Virus record (IMG/VR): IMGVR_UViG_3300010885_025368
Location: 1-24,271 of that record
Source: a virus
Strand: one strand, 5' to 3'
Length of the DNA: 24,271 bases
Under the pieces are notes generated by a model that ran no database searches, was not told the origin of the DNA, and saw only the letters and a program-made list of their open reading frames with translations. Made by a program: the position numbers and the translations under genes. Of the stretch, positions 1 to 9,300 are shown piece after piece (position 1 is the stretch's first letter; each line of letters opens with the position of its first letter).

Positions 1-2
1 TT

Positions 3-3000
3 ACTCTTAGTGCGTTAAGAAATACTGATGTTAATACTCCTAGCAATTATAGGAAAAACACACAAGATTTAGTAATATTAAAATCTGGTGGTAAAGGTAC
101 AGGCGGAATCACAACTAATGTTAATCCAGTAACTCGTATATATGAATCTAAACCCAATGTAACTTCTACTGGTACTACAGGTAGTATATCTTCAAAACCA
201 ACATCTACAGTATCAACTTCTACAACTTATCGAGATAAATCTGGTGGTGATTTAGTTGCAGGATTTAATACAAAAAGTCCTGGTAGATTTGATATGTTTA
301 TTGAAAATGTAGAAATTAGTACAATCATAGAAAGTACTAATCAAAGTGTAATGACACAACCTACCAATATATCATTTGAAGTTATTGAGCCCTATAGTAT
401 TAATGGATTTATTGAAGCTCTACAAGTATCAGCAATAGCCGCTGGGAATTCGTCATATTTAGGAGCAACATTTTTATTAAAACTGCAATTTACAGGGTAT
501 CCCGATGGTTTAGATTTACCTAGCGTAGTTCCTGAAATTGATCAAACTACTAGATATTTTCCTATCACATTAACAGGAATAGAAGTTACTATTGACGAAC
601 GAGGTACAAAATATAAAGTATCTGCTATAGGGCAAAGTGATTCGGGGCTTGGACAATCTGCTGTATTAAAAAAATCAGTAAAAGTTTCTGGTAATACTAT
701 TCAATCTATTCTATCTAATCTAATGGCAAATATCACTTTGCAGTTGCAAGATGATGATAAAAATGCTAAAAATAATTCATTACCTGCTAATTCGTTTGAT
801 GAATACCGCATTAAATTTCCTAAGTTTAATTCTAGTACAGGGTTCAATGACGGGTCTCCGCCCAATGATATAGCTAATGCTAAACTTGTTGAGGATCTAA
901 CAGATAATACAGTTAATAGTTTTCCGGATGCTGGTACTTCAACTAAACCTGATGCATACGATCCTAGAAGTTCTAAACAACCTAGTCCGCAACAATCTTC
1001 GCAAAATCCAGAAGGTACTAAACTTACACCTAACACTGATCCAATTAGCCAATTTGCTGAAGGTAAAACTATACCAGAATGTATTGAAGCTGTTATTAAA
1101 GATAGTGAATACGTAAAAAATATAGCTAAAAAATTAAGTTCAACAACTGAATGGAATCAAGTAGTAGATGAATTTGGTATGGTAGATTATTTTTTAATCA
1201 AAATAGAAGTTATTAATAAAGATACCATTAACCTTGATACTAAAAAACCTTATCAAATTTTTACATATGTTGTAACACCAAGAAAAATAAGCTATACAAG
1301 ATTTCCCGGATACGGAAATCAAACAGTTGATGCTGCCAAGTTAGCTACATTAAGTTTAAGAGAATATAATTATCTGTATACTGGTCAAAATCTTGATGTA
1401 TTAAATTTCAAATTAAATTTCAATACATTATTTTTTGAAGCTATACCTAGTGCATTAGGAAATCAAAATGCTCCTCCAGCAAAAGTAGCCGTTGCACCTG
1501 GAAATAAAGTAGAACCTAAATCTAATCCTGATAGTTCAGCGGCAGTGAAATCTAATCAAGTACCTTCTTCGCCTCAACGGGCAGATGCATCTCTTACATC
1601 GATTGATAAGAATGCTAGCGGGCAAAATAAAGTAGATGCATATGCCAAACTAGCAAAAGGAATTCACGATGCTATAACTAATCCTAAAGGTAGTATGTTA
1701 TCTGGAGAAATTGATATTCTAGGTGATCCTTTTTATGTAGTTACCGGCGGGGTAGGAAATTATAATCCTTCTCCTGGAAAATCTAGTGTTAGAATAACCG
1801 CAGACGGCGAAGCCTCGCATAATTATGGAGAAGTATTAGTTACAATTAATTTTAGAAATCCTATAGATATACAATCATTAGATCAAAGTGGAAGAATGTT
1901 TTTTGATCCATCGTTAGTACCTTTTAGTGGAGTATATAGAGTAAATGAAGTTAAATCGACTTTCAAAGATGGCATGTTTAAGCAGTCCTTGTCAATACTA
2001 CGTACTCCGGGGCAACCATCCCCTGCTCTCGGTATACCAGTGTCTACAATTCCTACCAATCCTAGTAATAAAATTTCACAGGTACCAAATCCTAACGATC
2101 AAACAATTCAAGATTCTACTCCTGTAAGTCCTGTTATTAATACAGATACTGGACAAAGTGGAGATAGAGCTACTACTGTTACTTTAGGTAATCAACTACA
2201 ACGAGGGTTGCCTAGTCCCGGTTTGCCTGGTGTACTAAGTAACTTTACAAATGCATCGGGTGGGCTTGGCGGATCAAATAATTATCTTCTTTCTCAAATT
2301 AGCGGAGCAACTCCTAATTTAGGTGGTAACACACGAATTGCTAGACAACTCTTTGGCGGAATTGTACCAGGTGGAAGTAATCAAGGAATTCCTTTACCGG
2401 TGTCAGCAGTAGCCAATTTACAACAACAAATACTAAATCCTGCTAGTTTAGTATCACAGGTAGGTAATACAGCCCTAAGACAATTTGGCATTACAAATCC
2501 TAACGCACAATTAGCCGCAGTACTGATAGGCAAAGCTAGTCAAGCAATTAATCAAGTATCGGTACCAGGGTCAGGAATAGGAGCTGGATCTACAGTAAAT
2601 TATACTCCCGTAACTCCTGTAACAACACTTGTTGATTCTAATCAAACGGTTACTGCACAAGATGTAAGATTACAAAATTCTACATTACCCACTAGTGCTC
2701 TTGCTATTGCAGGGTTAGCATCTGGACTTGATCCTAGAACAATGGCCACTGTGGCAGCTTTGGGAACTATTGGTGCTGGGCTAGTAAACAAAATTAAATC
2801 AAATGCAACATCTGTAATACAAGGAACACCTACAGATCCTATGGCAACTGCACAACAATTCGGAGTCGATCCTACACAACTATCTGGATTATCTGCACCT
2901 TTACAGAGCAAGATATTAGATCAAATGTCTAATATTGCTTCTAATCTACCCTCAAATACAGACCTAGCAGTAGCCAGTAGTCAGGGTATAAACTTAAAAT

Positions 3001-3506
3001 CTTTATCACCGCAAGGTATCGCTAATTTACCTCCTACCGCCCCTTATGCTATAGCACCTGATCCTGCACCAGATACACAATATATTAATAATATTGCTAA
3101 ATCTGGAGGACCGACTGCTGTAGCAAATGCCTATGGAGTTAAAAATGTTGCAAATATTCCGCAATCTTTACTATCATCAGTTGAACTTAAATCGGCATTA
3201 TTACCTTCTCCTAGCTTAGGTACTGCTGGTAATTTATTAATGGCCGCAGTTGCAGGGTCTAAATACTTGTCTGGGAATCTACAATTATCTAATCTTGTAG
3301 GATCTGCATTATCAAAAGAAGCTGGATTAACTACTATACAAAATAATTTTGGTGCAACGTTGAATACTGGTGGAAATCTAAGTAATGCGGTTACTAATCG
3401 ATTTGGTAGTCGTAGTCAAGGCAGTAGCCCCTTAGACAAATTAAACATACAAAGTTCTGGCAGCCCTCAAGTTCCAGATAGAACATCAGATACAGGAGCA
3501 GGATAA
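3..3506 (+). CDS. Large baseplate hub-like structural protein (5' partial)
   Basis: The frame is open from base 3, so the gene starts upstream of the window and at least 1167 residues are visible; the ATG at 294 is internal. After a Thr/Ser-rich linker (about 110-230) comes a block typical of large hub proteins of marine T4-like phages: GGDLVAGFNTKSPGRFDMF, then FEVIEPYSINGF, SYLGATF and ITLTGIEVTIDERGTKY (about 240-620). A second block holds GEIDILGDPF (about 1700), YGEVLVTINFRNPIDI (about 1830) and VPFSGVYRVNEV...GMFKQSLSILR (about 1917-2000). That closing pattern is shared by hub domains of the gp27/gpD kind. From about 2010 to the stop lies a Pro/Asn/Gln/Ser/Gly-rich extension of some 490 residues with degenerate repeats. 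Only 2 bases separate its stop from gp5, and T4 gp27 is the partner of gp5, so a hub role is inferred from motifs and context. A generic tail structural protein remains possible. Confidence 0.75.
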   Translation, partial: TLSALRNTDVNTPSNYRKNTQDLVILKSGGKGTGGITTNVNPVTRIYESKPNVTSTGTTGSISSKPTSTVSTSTTYRDKSGGDLVAGFNTKSPGRFDMFIENVEISTIIESTNQSVMTQPTNISFEVIEPYSINGFIEALQVSAIAAGNSSYLGATFLLKLQFTGYPDGLDLPSVVPEIDQTTRYFPITLTGIEVTIDERGTKYKVSAIGQSDSGLGQSAVLKKSVKVSGNTIQSILSNLMANITLQLQDDDKNAKNNSLPANSFDEYRIKFPKFNSSTGFNDGSPPNDIANAKLVEDLTDNTVNSFPDAGTSTKPDAYDPRSSKQPSPQQSSQNPEGTKLTPNTDPISQFAEGKTIPECIEAVIKDSEYVKNIAKKLSSTTEWNQVVDEFGMVDYFLIKIEVINKDTINLDTKKPYQIFTYVVTPRKISYTRFPGYGNQTVDAAKLATLSLREYNYLYTGQNLDVLNFKLNFNTLFFEAIPSALGNQNAPPAKVAVAPGNKVEPKSNPDSSAAVKSNQVPSSPQRADASLTSIDKNASGQNKVDAYAKLAKGIHDAITNPKGSMLSGEIDILGDPFYVVTGGVGNYNPSPGKSSVRITADGEASHNYGEVLVTINFRNPIDIQSLDQSGRMFFDPSLVPFSGVYRVNEVKSTFKDGMFKQSLSILRTPGQPSPALGIPVSTIPTNPSNKISQVPNPNDQTIQDSTPVSPVINTDTGQSGDRATTVTLGNQLQRGLPSPGLPGVLSNFTNASGGLGGSNNYLLSQISGATPNLGGNTRIARQLFGGIVPGGSNQGIPLPVSAVANLQQQILNPASLVSQVGNTALRQFGITNPNAQLAAVLIGKASQAINQVSVPGSGIGAGSTVNYTPVTPVTTLVDSNQTVTAQDVRLQNSTLPTSALAIAGLASGLDPRTMATVAALGTIGAGLVNKIKSNATSVIQGTPTDPMATAQQFGVDPTQLSGLSAPLQSKILDQMSNIASNLPSNTDLAVASSQGINLKSLSPQGIANLPPTAPYAIAPDPAPDTQYINNIAKSGGPTAVANAYGVKNVANIPQSLLSSVELKSALLPSPSLGTAGNLLMAAVAGSKYLSGNLQLSNLVGSALSKEAGLTTIQNNFGATLNTGGNLSNAVTNRFGSRSQGSSPLDKLNIQSSGSPQVPDRTSDTGAG
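3494..3503 (+). promoter_or_regulatory. Shine-Dalgarno site for gp5 inside the end of the hub gene
   Basis: AGGAGCAGGA lies 5 to 10 bases before the ATG at 3509 and overlaps the last codons of the preceding gene. It is the strongest ribosome binding site in the window. With a 2-base gap between stop and start, it suggests translational coupling of hub and gp5. Confidence 0.6.
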
Positions 3507-3508
3507 AG

Positions 3509-5818
3509 ATGGCATTTGAAGAAAGACGCCGAGGTAAATTACCAACTCCGGGCCCATTCTTGGCTGAAATTACCAGCCACCTAGATCCTAGCTATATGGG
3601 TAGACTAGAAGTTTCTTTAATTAAAAATTTACAAAGTAATATTGATGATCAAGGGCAAACTTATATAGTTAGTTACCTAAATCCTTTTTACGGAGCCACC
3701 TCCGCTCGTTTTGAAGGTAACAACAGTAGCGATTTTAACGATGTACAAAAAAGTTATGGCATGTGGTTTATCCCGCCAGATGTCGGAACTACAGTTATGG
3801 TTATCTTTATTGATGGAGATCCTAATCAAGGATATTGGATGGGCTGTATACAAGATCCTTTTCAAAATCATATGGTTCCAGGAATTGCGGCTAGTAAACA
3901 AACTGCAATGACACAACAACAAAAAGATCGCTATGGTACAGAATATCTTCCTGTTGCTGAATTTCTTAAAGGCACACAAAAACTCAACGATCCTAATGTA
4001 GATAAAATTGCTAAACCCATACATCCATTTGCTGATAGATTATTAGCACAGGGATTATTATTAGATACCGTCCGAGGTCCTACATCAAGTAGTGCTCGAA
4101 GAGAAGTACCTAGCGGAGTATTTGGAATATCAACACCTGGGCCCTTAGATATTAGTACTAATGCTAAGACAGGTAAAATAGGTTATGCAGGTAATCGTCA
4201 GGTTCCTGTAAGCAGATTAGGTGGTAGCACATTTGTTATGGACGATGGTGATGTCAATGGGCAAAATGAATTAGTCAGAATTCGAACTCGTACTGGTCAT
4301 CAAATATTAATGCACAATAGCCAAGATTTAATTTACATTGCTAACTCTAAAGGTACTGCATGGATTGAAATGACCAGTAATGGTAAGTTAGATATCTATG
4401 CCGCAGATAGCGTTAGTATCCATACTGAAGCAGACTTTAATTTTCGTGCTGATAGAGATATCAACATTGAAGCAGGTCGAAATATTAATATGAGAGCAGT
4501 AGGTAATATGGAAACCAATATTAGTGGATACTATTATCTTGTGGTTGACGATTACGGAAAAATATCTTTTAAGAATGATGTCGATGAAACCATTGGTGGA
4601 ACTCAAAGAACAACAGTGGCACAAGATATTAATCTTGTTGCAGGTAAAGATGTATTGTTTACAGCCGATGCTTCGATGCACCTAAGTGCTGAAACAAATA
4701 TGTTCCAAGGAGCAGGTGAGAATTTTAATGTTGGTGCTAGTGGCAACTATTACGGAACAGCCGCAAAATATCATATGAATGGTCCGGCTGCGGCAGCTCC
4801 TACTGCGGCAGATGCGGCAACTGCTCCGCCACTATTGAGCATCTATCATTTGCCTAATAGAAATCCTAATACCGGCTGGGCAGTTAATAACAAATATAAA
4901 ACTACACCTATTAGCAGTATTATGCAACGTGTACCAACACACGAACCGTATGATCAACATGAAAATATTAATCCTCAGGCATTTAGTTCTACAGCAACAG
5001 ATGTAACATTACAAAGTCGTCCGGGGGTAGCACCTAATCCTAATTCAGGTCTTGTAGATAGTCCTAATACATCAGAAGTTGTACCAGGTACTTGTGATCC
5101 CAAATATGCTAAAGATATTAATAATTCTGCGAGTAAAGCAGGAATAGATGCATTAAAAGCCGCCGCAGAAAAATTAGGATTAACTGCGCCTGCGGCAGTA
5201 GCAAGTTTATTAGGTATTGCAGGTGGAGAAAGTCGTTGGAAAGTTGTTACAGAAAGTTTTAATTATACATCTGCCGCAAGATTGTTAGAAGTATTTCCTA
5301 CAGTATTCAAAGGAGATTCTGCACTTGCACAACAATATGTTGGGAATCCTAATAATAGTTTGCCTGAATTCTTATATGGTTATCAAACTGCCAAAGGTAA
5401 AGGCCTTGGTAATACACAGGCTGGAGATGGTGCCGCATTTATTGGTCGCGGATTTATACAATTGACTGGTCGTGCAAACTACACAAAATATAGTAGTTTG
5501 ATGTTTAGTAAAGGTCTTGTGAGTTCTGCAACAGCGTTAATTGATAATCCAGAACTGCTCAATAATGTAACAACAGCCGCACAGGTAAGTGTCCTGTACT
5601 TCTTAGACCGTGTTAAAGTTCCGCAGACTGATCCTGGATATTTTGAAGCCGCATGTCGTGCCGTGGGATTTAATACACCTGATATTCATGCTACTAAACA
5701 AGGATTTTATCAATGTTTTCTAGGTCAATTACAAGGCACTGTTGTACAATCCGGTAGTGGAACAATAGTTACAGATAGTTCAGGCAATCCAATTAAGTCT
5801 GGTCAAATAGCACAATAA
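3509..5818 (+). CDS. 5: gp5-type baseplate hub/tail spike protein with C-terminal GH19-type lytic domain
   Basis: This 769-residue protein is the likely central spike of the baseplate, puncturing the outer membrane and opening peptidoglycan during infection. Residues about 15-125 look like the gp5/VgrG OB-fold (GPFLAEI, YMGRLEV, YGMWFIPPDVGTTVMVIF, GYWMGCI). Residues about 240-300 lead into a beta-helix with short repeats to about 415 (GKLDIYAADSVSI, RDINIEAGRNINMRA, QDINLVAGKDVLFTA). A Pro/Ala/Asn linker follows. Residues about 529-745 resemble GH19 chitinase/endolysin domains: GGESRW with E574, TESFNY with E582, and GRGFIQLTGRANY at 646-658. By comparison with phage GH19 endolysins, E574 and E582 are the candidate catalytic pair, cleaving the glycan strand. 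In T4 gp5 the lysozyme domain is of another family and sits between OB-fold and beta-helix, so this order differs. The stop overlaps a late-promoter-like motif before gp25. Confidence 0.88.
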   Translation: MAFEERRRGKLPTPGPFLAEITSHLDPSYMGRLEVSLIKNLQSNIDDQGQTYIVSYLNPFYGATSARFEGNNSSDFNDVQKSYGMWFIPPDVGTTVMVIFIDGDPNQGYWMGCIQDPFQNHMVPGIAASKQTAMTQQQKDRYGTEYLPVAEFLKGTQKLNDPNVDKIAKPIHPFADRLLAQGLLLDTVRGPTSSSARREVPSGVFGISTPGPLDISTNAKTGKIGYAGNRQVPVSRLGGSTFVMDDGDVNGQNELVRIRTRTGHQILMHNSQDLIYIANSKGTAWIEMTSNGKLDIYAADSVSIHTEADFNFRADRDINIEAGRNINMRAVGNMETNISGYYYLVVDDYGKISFKNDVDETIGGTQRTTVAQDINLVAGKDVLFTADASMHLSAETNMFQGAGENFNVGASGNYYGTAAKYHMNGPAAAAPTAADAATAPPLLSIYHLPNRNPNTGWAVNNKYKTTPISSIMQRVPTHEPYDQHENINPQAFSSTATDVTLQSRPGVAPNPNSGLVDSPNTSEVVPGTCDPKYAKDINNSASKAGIDALKAAAEKLGLTAPAAVASLLGIAGGESRWKVVTESFNYTSAARLLEVFPTVFKGDSALAQQYVGNPNNSLPEFLYGYQTAKGKGLGNTQAGDGAAFIGRGFIQLTGRANYTKYSSLMFSKGLVSSATALIDNPELLNNVTTAAQVSVLYFLDRVKVPQTDPGYFEAACRAVGFNTPDIHATKQGFYQCFLGQLQGTVVQSGSGTIVTDSSGNPIKSGQIAQ

Positions 5819-5821
5819 ATA
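5814..5821 (+). promoter_or_regulatory. T4-type late promoter motif AATAAATA before gp25
   Basis: AATAAATA overlaps the gp5 stop (TAA at 5816-5818) and ends 4 bases before the gp25 ATG. T4 late promoters carry TATAAATA about 6 bases before the start of transcription. Here that would place the RNA start at or just inside the gp25 ATG, so it is either a promoter for a leaderless message, a promoter mainly serving downstream genes, or coincidence. Confidence 0.4.
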
Positions 5822-5825
5822 TAGT

Positions 5826-6263
5826 ATGGCATACAAATCACTAGTCATTACCAACGCTAACGCAGTTCCGCAACAACCTGTTAAAACAAGTCAGTTTTAC
5901 AAAGGATTTAGTAGTCAGGATCCTGCTAATACTACAGCACGGTTGTACGATCTTGCTCTAATCAAACAAGACATCTTAAATCAATTTAATACTCGCAAAG
6001 GTGAACGAGTAATGAATCCTCAATTTGGCAGTATTATTTGGGATGTCCTAATGGAACCAATGACTGAACAAGTCAAGGAAGCCCTTAATAAAGATATCAC
6101 TACTATTTGTAATAGTGATCCTAGAGCTATTCCTACTCAGATTAACTTAACAGAATATGAGTCAGGATATCTAATCGAAATAACTTTACAGTTAGCAGGT
6201 ACAGATCAATCTAGCAATATGATATTGACTTTTGATCAACGTGCCGGCCTCACAGTACAATAA
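5826..6263 (+). CDS. 25: Baseplate wedge / sheath initiator protein gp25
   Basis: A 145-residue protein of the gp25 family, close to the usual length (T4 gp25 is about 130). In contractile tails gp25 joins the wedge core (gp6, gp53) and provides the template on which the sheath polymerises. The family signature is clear: ARLYDLALIKQDILNQFNTR followed by KGERVMNPQFGSIIWDVLME (residues about 38-78), then a helix (VKEALNKDI) and the C-terminal strands ending GTDQSSNMILTFDQRAG. Although the family has been labelled lysozyme-like, this fold is structural and no lytic activity is inferred. It lies 7 bases after gp5 and 46 bases before gp6. In T4, gene 25 is in the 51-27-29 cluster rather than beside 5 and 6; here all are together. 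No Shine-Dalgarno site is visible before the ATG; the next in-frame ATG is inside the conserved core, so 5826 is the start. Confidence 0.93.
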   Translation: MAYKSLVITNANAVPQQPVKTSQFYKGFSSQDPANTTARLYDLALIKQDILNQFNTRKGERVMNPQFGSIIWDVLMEPMTEQVKEALNKDITTICNSDPRAIPTQINLTEYESGYLIEITLQLAGTDQSSNMILTFDQRAGLTVQ

Positions 6264-6277
6264 TGTACATGGTTTAT

Positions 6278-6296
6278 TACCGCAATAAATACGGTA
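6278..6296 (+). other. Small inverted repeat enclosing the gp6 late promoter motif
   Basis: TACCG (6278-6282) and CGGTA (6292-6296) form a 5-bp stem around the 9-base loop CAATAAATA, which contains the promoter motif. No T-run follows, so it is not an obvious intrinsic terminator. It occupies most of the 46-base gap between gp25 and gp6, and may be chance. Confidence 0.3.
6284..6291 (+). promoter_or_regulatory. T4-type late promoter motif AATAAATA before gp6
   Basis: AATAAATA matches the T4 late promoter TATAAATA at seven of eight positions and lies in the 46-base gap. A start about 6 bases downstream (near 6297) would give a leader of about 13 bases before the ATG at 6310, a normal arrangement. 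No clear Shine-Dalgarno site is seen in that leader (ATAGAATTAAAATT). It would drive gp6 and the overlapping giant gene. Confidence 0.6.
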
Positions 6297-6309
6297 TAGA
6301 ATTAAAATT

Positions 6310-9300
6310 ATGACCATCCCATCAACCCCTACCCAATTACTTGTTACCGAAGACTGGAAAAAAATCTATCAAAGTTTTCGAAATGCTGACTTTCAAAGTT
6401 ATGATTACGAAACAATTCGTAGAATTTTAATTTCTTATCTACAAGAAAACTACCCAGAAGACTTTAACGATTTCATTGATAGTAGTGAATATATTGCTTT
6501 AGTTGATTTAATAGCATATCTAGGACAGAATTTAAGTTTCCGTATTGATCTAAATGCTCGTGAAAACTTTTTAGAAACAGCACAACGCAGAGATAGTATT
6601 TTACGTCTAGCACAGTTAATTAGTTATGTTCCTAAACGTAATATTCCTGCTAGCGGTCTATTAAAAATTACAGCAATTTCTAGTACAGATTCAATAACAG
6701 ATTCTACTGGAGTTAATCTAGCTGGTACTACAATCAGCTGGAATGATCCAACAAATACAAACTGGTATAATCAATTTATTAGTATAATAAATTCTGCAAT
6801 GCCAGCTCCGACGACATTTGGTAAACCTAATGACCATGCTAAAATTAATGGTATTAGTACTGATCAATATTTGATTAATAGTTCTAATCCTGACGTTCCT
6901 ATATATAGTTTTAGTAAGAATGTCAACGGAACTTCTATGTCTTTTGAAATTGTCCCAGCTACATTCAAAGGACAAAGTTATATCTACGAATCGACACCGA
7001 GTCCTGCTAGTCCTGTAAGTGTATTATATCAAAATGACAATCAAGGATCTGGTAGTCCGAGTACAGGATTTTTTGCCTTATTCAAACAAGGTACACTGGG
7101 ATTCAGCAACTTTAGCATTACTAATCCTGTAGCTAATGAAATTATTGGAATTAATGTTAGCAACATAAACAATACTGATGTTTGGTTATGGCAGCTTAAT
7201 AATGATGGATCGTATCCATCGACTCCTTGGACAAAAGTTCCCGCAGTAGTAGGTACTAATGTTATATATAATAATATTGCTTCAAATATAAGAAATTTGT
7301 ATAGTGTTACTTCTAGAGACAGTGATCAAATTGATTTGAATTTTACTGATGGTAGTTTTGGTAATTTACCTAAAGGTAATTTTAATTTATATTATCGTCA
7401 AAGTAACGGATTGACCTATGCTATCAAACCCGAACAAATGAGTGGGATTGTTATAAATGTTCCATATATTAATCAATCAGGGCAATCTCAAACATTGACA
7501 CTAACATTAGGATTACAATACACTGTTAGTAATAGTTCAGCTCCAGAATCTAATGCTACTATACAACGTAATGCACCCCAGTCATATTATACACAGGCTA
7601 GGATGGTTACGGGTGAAGATTATAATATAGCACCATTAACTTATACAAGCAATGTACTTAAAATTAAAAGTACAAATAGAGTAAGTAGTGGAATCAGCAA
7701 ATATTATGAACTGAGCGATGTTAGTGGAAAATACAGTTCTACAAATATATTTGCAACAGACGGTATACTTTATAAAAATACACACGAAAAGAATTTTAGT
7801 TTTACGTTTTCTAGTAGAAATCAAATTCTATCTGTTATTAAAAAACAATTAGAACCTATCGTTGCATCTCCTGCATTGAAATCTTTTTATATTGATACAT
7901 ACAGATCAATTGCTCCTGTAATACTTAACCCCGATACAACTACACTTATTTCTAGATGGCATTCGAGTAATGTAGTATCTGGACAAAGTCGAGGATATTT
8001 TGTTTTAGATGAAATACGATCAGGTAAAGTTGTTCAAGTACCTATATCAGTTGGCTCATTAGTAAGTTATCCTTACAGACATATATCTGCAGGTTCAATG
8101 ATAAAATTTGTACCACCTGTTGCTAATAATAAACCACAGTATTTTTTACCTAACGGAAAAATTACACCTACCAAGAGTAGCAAAACTACAGATTATATTT
8201 GGGTTACAGCAATACAAGTAATTGGCGATGGAGCAAATGGTGGTTTAGGAAATCTAAACGATGGTACGGGTCCAGTAGTTCTTAGTGACCAGTTAGGCGA
8301 CGGTGCTATTCCTGTTGAAATAATTCCTTCATTTATAGATACTTTTTCTTATAATTTTGAAAACTCTCTTGTTAATCTATGTTTGACACAGCGTAATTTT
8401 GGTTTGTCATATAGTGTCGGATCTAGAAGTTGGACAATCATTGAAGACACAAATTTAGATTTAACTAATCCATTTAGTACAACCGATCAAGGCAACAATA
8501 GTAATTCTAATAAAGACTCAAGTTGGTTGATAGCATTTACATGGAACGGTGATCGTTATAAAGTTAGATATAGGATTACTGATTTTGTATTTCAAAGTAC
8601 AAAACAAACAGGATTTTATGTTGACCCGACTGATGTAAATTTTGATTTTACAACTAACTCTGTAATTAAAGATAAAATCAATGTATTGGCATTGAACACA
8701 AAACCTGGAATTAATACATCATCTCAAGGATTAGGTAAAGACTATAGTTGGCAAATAAATTCTCCAGTTACTGAAGTAGATGGATATACTGATCCTTCAA
8801 AAGTTTTAATAAGTTTTTACAGTCATCAAGATTCAGGAACAATTGGTCAAATAATTGACCCTGATTCATTTAATAATATAGTAGGCACGTCGACTGCTAA
8901 TACTTCAGACGGTTATGTTATGTATCAAGTTTCTACAGATGGTATGACAGTTACTCCTGTGGATAATTTATCATTTGTGGTATTTCCTACAGAAGCTGAT
9001 GCTATAACATATTACAATACATTTAGCGGACTTAATTCGGATTACTTGTATTACTTTACATCAACCAATGTTGTTAAGAAAGTAAACGGTTCTGCATTTG
9101 TTCTACAACCAGGGTATGTAGTATATCCTGGTCGGGCAGAATTAAGTTTCCACTATCTACATAATAGTGGACATGAACGTAGAATTGATCCTAGCAAAAG
9201 TAATATTATTGACATTTATATGTTGACAGCAGATTATGATACAGCATTTAGAAATTGGTTATTGACAGGAGCAGGAACAAAACCGTTGCCTCCTACCAGC

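Noticed and set aside
294-296. ATG 294 as the start of the first gene
   Set aside because: The same frame is open back to base 3 and the residues before the ATG (GGDLVAGFNTKSPGRFD) belong to the conserved block, so the gene begins outside the window.
701-1036. Antisense open frame of 111 codons opposite the hub gene
   Set aside because: No start signals or recognisable domain, and the sense frame carries conserved hub motifs across it.
3677-4024. Antisense open frame of 115 codons opposite gp5
   Set aside because: It lies wholly within the strongly supported gp5 OB-fold region, has no ribosome site and its translation shows no family pattern.
4388-4681. Antisense open frame of 97 codons opposite the gp5 beta-helix
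   Set aside because: The Ile/Cys/His-rich product is what the reverse of the repetitive beta-helix codons yields; it is a shadow of gp5.
5826-6263. gp25 as an active lysozyme
   Set aside because: The family has been labelled lysozyme-like, but its known role is structural and no catalytic motif was identified; the lytic function here is in gp5.
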